A stretch of 64,000 nucleotides of DNA. Source: GCA-2862545 sp047609825. GTDB lineage: Bacteria; Myxococcota_A; UBA796; GCA-2862545. The stretch lies in contig JBLFXJ010000004.1 of NCBI GenBank assembly GCA_047609825.1, positions 1 through 64,000 on the forward strand. The letters run 5' to 3'. The notes under the pieces were generated by a model. That model saw only the letters and a program-made list of their open reading frames with translations. It did no database searches and was not told the DNA's origin. Below are positions 57,828 through 64,000 of the stretch, one piece after another (position 1 is the stretch's first letter; each line of letters begins with the position of its first letter). The position numbers were made by a program, and so were the translations under genes.

Positions 57828-59365
57828 GCCGACCGGAGGCTGCGTCGCGGGGTATTTCGGTGTCTGTCCTCGAGGTGCAGGACCCCTCGGTGTGGGTCGA
57901 GCTCGAGGCGGTGTCGCCCCTGGCCGCGCACGTCGAGGCGTCGCTGTCGCCCACGCGGCGCGTGGTGCGGAGGTCGTTCGCACGGGAGGTGCTGCCCGTG
58001 TTGCGCCGCCGAGGAGTGCCCGTCCTGGTGCGGTTCGCGCGCGCCGAGACGATCGAGCCCCAGCCGCGGGCGGACCTGTCCACGTCGCTCCGCGGCCTGC
58101 CCCACGCCGCGTCTGCGCTGCTGCATCGTGTACAGCGCCGCGCCCGGGCCGGCAGGGTGTTGGGCACCACGGCGTGGGATCCGGTGGGGGAGGCCAGCTC
58201 GGTGGACGGTCTCGTGAGAGCGGGCCTGCTGGCTGCGCTCCCGTCCGATGCTCCGCCCAGGCACGGCCCGTACCTTCTCCACCCCGACCTGCCGCCGCCG
58301 CCGCCCATCACCTACGACTTCACCGACGCGGTGTTCGAGCTGCCCGATGATCTCGAGCCGGAGCCGCCGTGTCCGGACGCTCTGCTGACCGCCATCGCCG
58401 CGCTCGCAGCTGGGCTGACGGCGGTGCCTGTCAACCGCACCCTCGCCGGGCCCCTGGCGGTGAGCGCCTTGCGCAAGCTGGCGAAGCGGCTCGCGCTCCC
58501 TGGTGCCGACCGCTCGGGCCGGCTGGAGGATGCGGGTGCCCTGTGGGTGCGGGCGTGGGCGCTGGCTGAGGGCGTGGGCCTGTTCGGACTCGACGATGTC
58601 GGGCGATGGATCACCGTCGAGCCGGGCCTGGACGGGTTCTTGGCCGGGGATGCCAGCGCGCGACTCGACCGGCTGGTGCGGCGGGTGCTCGATCCGGATC
58701 TGCACCCCCTCCTGCCCGCGATCCAGGCCGCGCTCCGACAGTCCGGCGGAGCCGCGCTCGATGACGTGGTGTGGCTCGAGCTACTGTGTGAGCAGCACCG
58801 CGATGTGCTGTTCTCGCCGTGGGGTCAGGTGGGACGGCCCGGCTACCCGGCGTCGTCGCAGGACGCGCTCGTGCCCTATGATGACGACCGCTTCGCGTTG
58901 CTCGAGGGGCGCCTCGCGGACGAGGCCCTGCGTGTGTGCGCGCGTGTGGGGCTGATCCGGCTCGCACCGGGCGCGTTCGCACCCACCCCTGCCGGCCTGG
59001 CTTGGAGTGGCGGGCCAGAGCCTGCACGGGCGAGCGTCTGGGTGACCTCGGATCTGGAGGTCATCGTTCCCCCTGGCGCGCTGACCCCATCGGATCGCTA
59101 TTCGCTCGAACAGTTTGCCCGCTGCACCTCCCGCGATGTGGTGGACCGGTTCCGGTTGGAGCGCTCCACGCTGGCCGACTGGTTGCGCACCGATGATGTT
59201 GCGGCCGCGATCGCGCTGCTCGAGGCGCACGCGGCGGCCGTCCCGGCGTCGGCCACTGCCGCGTTGCGCACCTGGGCACGGTCCTTGGCGAGGGTGGTGC
59301 TCGTGCACGGCGTCCTGCTGCCCGCGCTCCCATCAGATACAACGCCTGAGGAGGCAAACCCATGA
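57824..59365 (+). CDS. Helicase-associated protein (Helicase_C_3-like), XPB partner
   Basis: 513 residues, GTG start overlapping the XPB stop. Most of it is Ala/Leu/Arg-rich helical sequence. The C-terminal third contains WVTSDLEVIVPPGALTPSDRYSLEQFARCTSRDVVDRFRLERSTLADWLRTDDVAAAIALLEAHA (about 405-475), which matches the Helicase_C_3/XPB-Ssl2-like helicase-associated domain. Such proteins neighbour XPB in Actinobacteria and some other bacteria. I infer a protein partner that loads or regulates XPB, analogous to Bax1 or p52 for archaeal and eukaryotic XPB; no nuclease motif is seen. The stop overlaps the start of the following lipoprotein gene by four bases. Confidence 0.8.
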   Translation: MSRPEAASRGISVSVLEVQDPSVWVELEAVSPLAAHVEASLSPTRRVVRRSFAREVLPVLRRRGVPVLVRFARAETIEPQPRADLSTSLRGLPHAASALLHRVQRRARAGRVLGTTAWDPVGEASSVDGLVRAGLLAALPSDAPPRHGPYLLHPDLPPPPPITYDFTDAVFELPDDLEPEPPCPDALLTAIAALAAGLTAVPVNRTLAGPLAVSALRKLAKRLALPGADRSGRLEDAGALWVRAWALAEGVGLFGLDDVGRWITVEPGLDGFLAGDASARLDRLVRRVLDPDLHPLLPAIQAALRQSGGAALDDVVWLELLCEQHRDVLFSPWGQVGRPGYPASSQDALVPYDDDRFALLEGRLADEALRVCARVGLIRLAPGAFAPTPAGLAWSGGPEPARASVWVTSDLEVIVPPGALTPSDRYSLEQFARCTSRDVVDRFRLERSTLADWLRTDDVAAAIALLEAHAAAVPASATAALRTWARSLARVVLVHGVLLPALPSDTTPEEANP

Positions 59366-59700
59366 TGCGGCTGTTGCTCGTGCTCGCTATCGGCCTTCAG
59401 GCCTGCGGCGGCTCCAAGGAAGACAACGACACCGATCTCACGCTGAACACGGCGGTCTCGGAGGAGAACTTCCGCGACAAGTTCGCCGAGCGATTCTGCA
59501 CCGAGTACCGGCGGTGCAAGCCCGGCGCCCCGTGTGTCGTGTCCGAGGTTCAGGCTGGCAATGATACAGGTGAGGACTGCACTTTCAGTCAGTCAGCGGG
59601 CCAGACCTGCCTGGATGCCGCGTGGCCCTGCCTGGCCGAGATCGCCGACCCCTACCTCGACATGCCGCTGGTGTGCGAACAGGTCTGGGAGTGTGACTGA
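59362..59700 (+). CDS. Small Cys-rich lipoprotein
   Basis: 112 residues, GAGGAGG seven bases before the ATG at 59362. Lipobox LQAC (C15). The mature part has eight further cysteines (FCTEYRRCKPGAPCVV, EDCTF, TCLDAAWPCLAE, VCEQVWECD), spaced for multiple disulphides, and acidic residues after the lipid anchor. Similar Cys-rich short lipoproteins are frequent hypothetical proteins in Myxococcota. Co-translated with the XPB partner, although a functional tie between a lipoprotein and a DNA helicase is hard to see. Confidence 0.75.
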   Translation: MMRLLLVLAIGLQACGGSKEDNDTDLTLNTAVSEENFRDKFAERFCTEYRRCKPGAPCVVSEVQAGNDTGEDCTFSQSAGQTCLDAAWPCLAEIADPYLDMPLVCEQVWECD

Positions 59701-59736
59701 GCGTTCGCTCGGCCGCCAATGAGGCAGGGCCGACCG

Positions 59737-60978
59737 CTATCGCCGCGCGCCCAGCCGCGTGGCGGCGGCGAAGACCGTGAGGAGCGCCACGAACTTCAGC
59801 TCCTGGGTGACCCAGGCTGCGAAGCTCCAGTCCGAGAACGTCGTGATCGCGAGCTGCTTCAGGTTCGGCAGCGGGTAGCAGAGCGCTGCGACCGCCAGAC
59901 CGACGGGTGCGCCCCAGATCTTCGACAGCCGGCCGGTCCACACGGCCGTCGCGGCGAGTGACATCGCGGGCAGCGCCCAGATCAGGTGATGCTCGTAGGT
60001 GTACACCGGGATGAGCAGGGTGGCGCAGGACACGGCGGCGACCTGTCCAGCCAGCGCCCAGCCGTCGCGCGGCGCGGCGCGGAGCACCCAGCCCAGTCCG
60101 ACGACGAGCGCGATGGATGCCGCCGTGGACAGGGCCTGCCCGGTAGGGGAGAGCGTGTTGTCGATCCCCGGGACGAGCTGGTTCAGCACATTGGGCAGGC
60201 TGTGGTTGCCGAACATGTCGATCTGGATCGCCAGGCCGTTGTAGTCGCCAGACCCGAACTTGGGCAGCACCTCGGTGTAGAACCGCCACTGGGCCTGGGC
60301 GCCCACCAGCGGAAGCGCGAGCAGCGTGTACCCGAGCGCAGCACCACATGCGGCCGCAGCTGCGACCCATCGCCGGCGGAGCAGCCACCAGGCCACGAAC
60401 AGCGCCGGGCTCATCTTCAACATGCACGCGAGTCCGAGGAGCGCGCCGCCGATCACCGGGCGCTCCTTCTGGTCCTGCCACAGGCCCACCACGACCAAGG
60501 CCAGTACGATGAAGTTCACCTGGCCCATCTGCAGGCTGTACACGACGCCGAACATCAGCGCGATGCAGCCTGCCAGGGCCACGCGGAACTCTTCGCCCAG
60601 TGCCGACCACCAGCGCACCAGGGACAACGCCGCCACGAGCAGGAACAGCTCGTTGAGCCAGTACCACAGCGTGAAGCCCGTGCCGAGATCCATGGGAAGG
60701 ACCCAGGTCATCGCGAGCAGGTACGGCGGCGGGTAGAAGAACGGGTGCACGCTGGTGCGGGTGCCGTCTCGCTTCGCCAGCGCGTTCAGCGAGCTCACCT
60801 CGTACGGATCGCTGCCGTCGGCAGCGGCCTGTACCGCGTAGTAGTACGACGCGAAGTCGCGCCCCTCGGTGTCCTTGGTCGGGCCCCCGATCTTGGGAGG
60901 AGCGACGACCGACAGGACGTGCCAGACGACGGCGACTGCCAGCAGCAGCGAGGTCAGCGCTCGGTTCCGGTCGGACAT
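59737..60978 (-). CDS. GT87/DUF2029-type membrane glycosyltransferase
   Basis: 413 residues with about ten transmembrane helices. The first loop carries DTEGRDFASYYYAVQAAADGSDPYEVSSL, the acidic periplasmic motif of GT87/DUF2029 (GT-C fold) polyprenyl-phosphate-mannose-type transferases, and HPFFYPPPYLLAMTWVLP follows. Family enzymes add mannose or related sugars from polyprenyl carriers on the periplasmic face. The acceptor is unknown. It diverges from another GT-C-like gene with 135 bases between the likely starts. Confidence 0.8.
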   Translation of the reverse strand: MSDRNRALTSLLLAVAVVWHVLSVVAPPKIGGPTKDTEGRDFASYYYAVQAAADGSDPYEVSSLNALAKRDGTRTSVHPFFYPPPYLLAMTWVLPMDLGTGFTLWYWLNELFLLVAALSLVRWWSALGEEFRVALAGCIALMFGVVYSLQMGQVNFIVLALVVVGLWQDQKERPVIGGALLGLACMLKMSPALFVAWWLLRRRWVAAAAACGAALGYTLLALPLVGAQAQWRFYTEVLPKFGSGDYNGLAIQIDMFGNHSLPNVLNQLVPGIDNTLSPTGQALSTAASIALVVGLGWVLRAAPRDGWALAGQVAAVSCATLLIPVYTYEHHLIWALPAMSLAATAVWTGRLSKIWGAPVGLAVAALCYPLPNLKQLAITTFSDWSFAAWVTQELKFVALLTVFAAATRLGARR

Positions 60979-61113
60979 GGCCGGCCCGTTAGCACGCTCA
61001 CCCGCCCAGGGCCGCCCATCGCATGAGACCGGGTGTCGGCGCCCGTTGACATGCGTGGGAGTGGCCGGTAATCGTGGCCGGTGGGCGCCGTGGTTCCGGC
61101 CGCCGCTGGGGGG

Positions 61114-62844
61114 ATGCAGGTGTCGCAGCGGGTTCGGCTCGACATTCGCCGGGAGTGGCCGGTGGTCCTGCTGCTGGTGCCCTACCTGTGGCTGGTCAAC
61201 CGGCTGTGGTTCCTGTGCGACGATGCGTACATCACGTTCCGCTACGCGAAGAACCTGGCCCGCGGCTATGGCGTCACCTTCAACACCGACGCACCTCCGG
61301 TGGAGGGGTACTCGAACTTCCTGTGGATGGTGATCTGCGCTGTGCTCGAGGCCGACCTGTGGCCGGTCGAGGTAGCCATGCCGGCGCTGTCGGCCCTCAT
61401 TGGCGGTCTATTCCTCCTGTTCTTCTGGTGGACCCTGCGGGTGCGTGTCGGCCTCGACCGTGTGCCGGCGATCGTCGGCACCGCGGTGCTCGCCACCTGC
61501 CCGGCGTTTGGTCTGTGGGCCACCAGCGGCCTGGCCACAATGCCCTTCGCGGCGCTGGTGTTCGTGTTCTGGGAGCGGGCCACCTTCGCGCGCGGCCGAC
61601 ACTCATGGCTCGTGATCGGCCTGGTCGGCATCCTGCTCACGCTCGTGCGCACGGAGGGGGTGGCGTGGGTGGGGGTGATCGCGGTTCTTGCTGTGGCGGC
61701 ACGCTGGGTGGACGAGCGCGCCCCATCCGTGCGGCGAACCGTCGCGCCGGTGGTCGGCGGTCTGTTGCTGGTGGGGCTCCTGTTCGCTGTCTACTCCAGC
61801 TGGCGGGTCGCTCACTTCGGTGACTGGCTGCCGAACACGGCGCATGCAAAAGTTGGCATGTCAGCCGATCGGCTCCTGCGCGGGGCGAAATACGTGGGCC
61901 TGTTCGGCCTCACGTTCCCAGCGATGGCCTTGTGGCTGTTGGGCGTGGGTCGGGTGCTGCGGTGGCGCGTAGGTGCGGGAATCGCCGTGTCGCTGTTGGC
62001 CATCGCCTTCCCGCTCTATGGCGTGGTGGTGGGAGGGGACTTCTTCCCGATGGGGCGAATGATCCTGCCGAGCCTCGCGTTCGGGTCGCTCCTGTTCGCC
62101 GCGTTGGTGCAGGGGCTGTGGGAGCGCGGCGCAGGCCTGCGTGCGCTGGCGGGCGGCCTGTCCCTGGGCGCGCTGCTGCTCGGCATCCTCCCGGCGTTCG
62201 ACACGCACGTGGTGCCGGTGTCGGTCCGGGAGCCGCTCCACTTCAGGCTGAGCGACAAGTCGTTCATGAGCGAGTTCCAACGGTGGGAGAACCTGCGCGA
62301 CAACCTTGCGGGGTTCGCCCGTCGAGGCCACGCGCTGGCTCGGATCGCCCACCACGACGATCGCGTTGTGTCGCAAGCCATCGGAGTGATCGGCTACTAT
62401 AGCGAACTGCACATCTATGACCAGTACGGCCTTGTTGACCGGGAGGTGGCTCTGCTGCCTGTTCCTCCCGGTCCGTTGATGCACTCTCCAGGGCACGACA
62501 AGTTCGTGGATGCATCGTTCTTCGCCAAGTACGAGCCCGAGATCCTGGCGTCGCGCACGGTGCAGGGGCCCATGGCGTCGCGGCTGATGAAGGACTCGAT
62601 GGACAAGTGGTCGATCCCGGAGTCGCTGCACGACACCTACGTCCCCGACTTCGTCGAGGTGGCGCTGCCCGGGTACGAAGACATCCGCTCGTTCCTGTTG
62701 ATGGTGCGCAAGGTGCGTGAGGGCGAGCGCCCTCGCCAGCTGTGGGCGCAGTTCCCCGATCGCCGCAAGGACCTCCTCGCGTCGTTCGGCGACGAGGCGG
62801 TCGCCGCTGGTGAGGCGTCGGACGAGGCGGACGACGACAGTTGA
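61114..62844 (+). CDS. GT-C-fold membrane glycosyltransferase
   Basis: 576 residues from the ATG at 61114; GTG codons at 61081 and 61120 are alternatives. About nine to eleven helices. The first periplasmic loop contains LCDDAYITFRYAKNLARGYGVTFNTDAPPVEGYSNFLW: acidic DD followed by a conserved EGYSNFLW, the pattern of AftB-like and related GT-C arabinofuranosyl/mannosyl transferases. The soluble C-terminus (about 400-576) faces the periplasm. It may act with the divergent GT87-type protein on a shared lipid-linked donor. The stop overlaps the TTG start of the response regulator gene. Confidence 0.8.
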   Translation: MQVSQRVRLDIRREWPVVLLLVPYLWLVNRLWFLCDDAYITFRYAKNLARGYGVTFNTDAPPVEGYSNFLWMVICAVLEADLWPVEVAMPALSALIGGLFLLFFWWTLRVRVGLDRVPAIVGTAVLATCPAFGLWATSGLATMPFAALVFVFWERATFARGRHSWLVIGLVGILLTLVRTEGVAWVGVIAVLAVAARWVDERAPSVRRTVAPVVGGLLLVGLLFAVYSSWRVAHFGDWLPNTAHAKVGMSADRLLRGAKYVGLFGLTFPAMALWLLGVGRVLRWRVGAGIAVSLLAIAFPLYGVVVGGDFFPMGRMILPSLAFGSLLFAALVQGLWERGAGLRALAGGLSLGALLLGILPAFDTHVVPVSVREPLHFRLSDKSFMSEFQRWENLRDNLAGFARRGHALARIAHHDDRVVSQAIGVIGYYSELHIYDQYGLVDREVALLPVPPGPLMHSPGHDKFVDASFFAKYEPEILASRTVQGPMASRLMKDSMDKWSIPESLHDTYVPDFVEVALPGYEDIRSFLLMVRKVREGERPRQLWAQFPDRRKDLLASFGDEAVAAGEASDEADDDS

Positions 62845-63614
62845 CCACCTCACCGCTCGAGGTTCTTGTCGTGGCGTCCACGGTGCCCGAGGCGGACGCT
62901 CTGCGTCGGTCTGGACGGGAGCTTGGGGTGGCGCTGCAACTCCATGCCGTGTCCACACTCGCCGAGGCGCGGGCTCGCCTCGGAGAGCGGTTGTTCGACG
63001 TAGCACTGGTGGATCTGCAGCTGCCGGATGGCGACGGGCTCGACCTGGTCGAGGTTCCGGGGGCTTCTGGCCGGCTGGTGGCCTGCGTCGGGATCGTGGA
63101 AGCCGGTGACACGGCGGGGGCTCTCGCCGCGCTCGGCTGCGGCGCACAGGACTGTGTGGAGCGAGGGTGCCCGCCGCAGGTGTTGGTCCGGGCGCTGGTG
63201 TTCGCCGCACGGCGCGCTCGGGCAGCCCTATCGCCCGCCCGCGAGGCCAGGTGCGTGCTCCGCGCGAGCATCGAGGGCGTTGGCGGTGCGGAGGCGGTGG
63301 TACGCGAACCCGGCACGGGCCGGAGCCACCGCGTTCGGTCCGACAACCGCGCCGTGCTGTTGTATCTGCTCGGCCGAAAGCTCTCTGACGACCGGCGTCA
63401 AGGTCTGTCCGAGGTGGACGCCGGCTGGCTCGGGGATCGGGACGTCGTGATCGGGATCTGGGGACGGGGAGGCGAGCAGGCCGGGCGCAATCGCCTGCAC
63501 GTGCTGGTCCACCGCACCCGGAAGGAGGTCCAGGATGCGGGCATCCGTCCGGCGGTCTTGGAGACGCGCCGGAGTGCCATCCGTGGACGGTTCTCCGGCG
63601 TGGAGCTGGACTGA
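62841..63614 (+). CDS. Response-regulator-like protein with winged-helix-type end
   Basis: 257 residues, TTG start overlapping the glycosyltransferase stop (TTGA). Receiver domain (about 5-125): LVVASTVPEADAL lacks the usual paired acidic residues after the first strand (V-A-S-T instead of D-D/E), while VALVDLQLPDGDGLDL keeps the phospho-acceptor Asp (about D57). The region expected to hold the conserved lysine reads CGAQDCVERGCPP, without it. So phosphorylation is doubtful. The C-terminal part (about 160-257: SDNRAVLLYLLGRKLSDDRR, GRNRLHVLVHRTRKEVQDAGIRPAVLETRR) looks like an OmpR-type winged helix. A regulator that may work without phosphate. Confidence 0.75.
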   Translation: MTTSPLEVLVVASTVPEADALRRSGRELGVALQLHAVSTLAEARARLGERLFDVALVDLQLPDGDGLDLVEVPGASGRLVACVGIVEAGDTAGALAALGCGAQDCVERGCPPQVLVRALVFAARRARAALSPAREARCVLRASIEGVGGAEAVVREPGTGRSHRVRSDNRAVLLYLLGRKLSDDRRQGLSEVDAGWLGDRDVVIGIWGRGGEQAGRNRLHVLVHRTRKEVQDAGIRPAVLETRRSAIRGRFSGVELD

Positions 63615-63657
63615 CGTCAGCGGCCTTCAATTAGGGGTCCAGTCTGCTCGCTTGCGA

Positions 63658-63702
63658 ACCGGCCCGAGTGTAGCGCGGGATACCCGGGCAGATCGGGCCG
63701 GT
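63658..63702. terminator. Hairpin between convergent genes
   Basis: ACCGGCCCGA (63658-63667) pairs perfectly with TCGGGCCGGT (63693-63702). The 25-base loop contains a smaller hairpin CGGG-ATA-CCCG (63676-63686). It lies between the convergent stops at 63614 and 63723 and could end transcription from both sides, though there is no T tract. Confidence 0.45.
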
Positions 63703-63722
63703 CCTTGGCTCGGGCCTGGACG

Positions 63723-64000
63723 TCAGTACTTGACCGAGCAGCCGTAGGCCTTGGTCTCGGGGCGGACGACCGGCTGCCCGGCCTTCAGGTCACTCAGCGC
63801 GCTGACCACATGGTTCACGAGCGCGCCGTCCCCCTTGCCCAGCGGCTTGTTGTCGACGGCGCCGCGGTACACGAGCTCGCCCTTGTGGATCACGTACATG
63901 TGAGGCGTGGTTGCCGCGCCATACAACCGGCCAATAGCGCCGTCTTCGTCGATCAGGATCGGGTGGTCCATGGACCAGTCCTTCGCCGCCTTGACGTTGG
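63723..64000 (-). CDS. Thioredoxin-fold redoxin-like protein (5' end outside the window)
   Basis: C-terminal part of a thioredoxin-like protein. The frame is open to the right edge: residues NVKAAKDWS precede the internal Met at 63971, so the true start is beyond 64000 and the active-site region is missing. Visible are HPILIDEDGAIGRLYGAATTPHMYVIHKGELVYRGAVDN, with the TPHMYVI cis-Pro segment of AhpC/TSA and TlpA-like redoxins, and the terminal GCSVKY seen in a family of bacterial redoxins ending GCSIKW/Y. Cys at the C-terminus may be functional. Whether it is a peroxiredoxin or a reductase cannot be told from this fragment. Confidence 0.85.
   Translation of the reverse strand, partial: NVKAAKDWSMDHPILIDEDGAIGRLYGAATTPHMYVIHKGELVYRGAVDNKPLGKGDGALVNHVVSALSDLKAGQPVVRPETKAYGCSVKY

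Noticed and set aside
63723..63971. An 82-residue complete small protein at the right edge
   Set aside because: The frame continues to the window edge with sequence fitting a redoxin, so the internal Met at 63971 is not the start.

Overview
The window is GC-rich (by eye about two thirds G+C), densely coded chromosomal DNA in which most neighbouring genes overlap by 1-4 bases (ATGA, GTGA or TGATG junctions). Several features point to a myxobacterial or other Myxococcota (former Deltaproteobacteria) genome: an AgmX/PglI-type C-terminal domain protein (40128-41585), a secreted protein ending in a MYXO-CTERM-like tail (44937-45500), three Hanks-type Ser/Thr kinases including very large kinase-ATPase fusions, PEGA-domain proteins, an NtrC-type regulator, and many small Cys-lipoproteins. 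I saw no rRNA or tRNA gene, CRISPR array, insertion sequence, integrase or prophage, so this looks like a stable chromosomal segment.

Layout. 1-4816: a Bat (aerotolerance-type) operon, batA (cut by the left edge), a batB-batC fusion, batD and a batE-like gene; then a small secreted protein and a GNAT acetyltransferase. 11176-5943 (minus): a tightly overlapping operon of an HExxH protein, galU, an exported PEGA-like protein, a membrane histidine kinase and its sigma-54 response regulator. 11201-17845: queE, a DUF423 protein, an NfeD/flotillin/flotillin cluster, hflX (apparently starting at CTG) and a lipoprotein. 20703-17835 (minus): PpiC-type lipoprotein, SurA-like chaperone, pdxA. 20872-24942: two paralogous Gly-rich lipoproteins, a Ser/Thr kinase with a PEGA tail, and a PEGA membrane protein. 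25018-29641: a sugar ABC importer whose binding protein and first permease are one polypeptide, followed by a thermonuclease-like lipoprotein. 29711-32868: three linked genes of unknown function, the last with a PEGA domain.

39252-32873 (minus): giant NAD-glutamate dehydrogenase, thioesterase, Maf pyrophosphatase, YggS-type PLP protein. 39360-46360: lipoproteins, the AgmX-like protein, a fatty acyl-AMP ligase fused to an acyl carrier protein, the MYXO-CTERM-like protein and a YceI-type protein. 46446-48365: a membrane protein with a near-consensus promoter, and a BKACE-type enzyme. 51902-48390 and 51997-55815: two divergent giant kinase-ATPase-repeat proteins. 55874-59700: pterin dehydratase, XPB-type helicase, its helicase-associated partner and a lipoprotein. 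59737-62844: two divergent multi-membrane-span glycosyltransferases. 62841-63614: an atypical response regulator. The right edge cuts a thioredoxin-fold protein.

Taken together the window is rich in envelope biogenesis and signalling: periplasmic folding (PpiC/SurA), envelope complexes (Bat, flotillins, AgmX-like), sugar uptake and nucleotide-sugar supply (ABC importer, GalU, glycosyltransferases), and phospho-signalling. The most unusual observations are the CTG start of hflX, the 76-bp tandem duplication across two convergent gene ends, the binding-protein/permease fusion, the free-standing acyl-AMP ligase-ACP with a docking-like tail beside an 18-bp palindrome, and the Asp/His-repeat NfeD protein next to paired flotillins.
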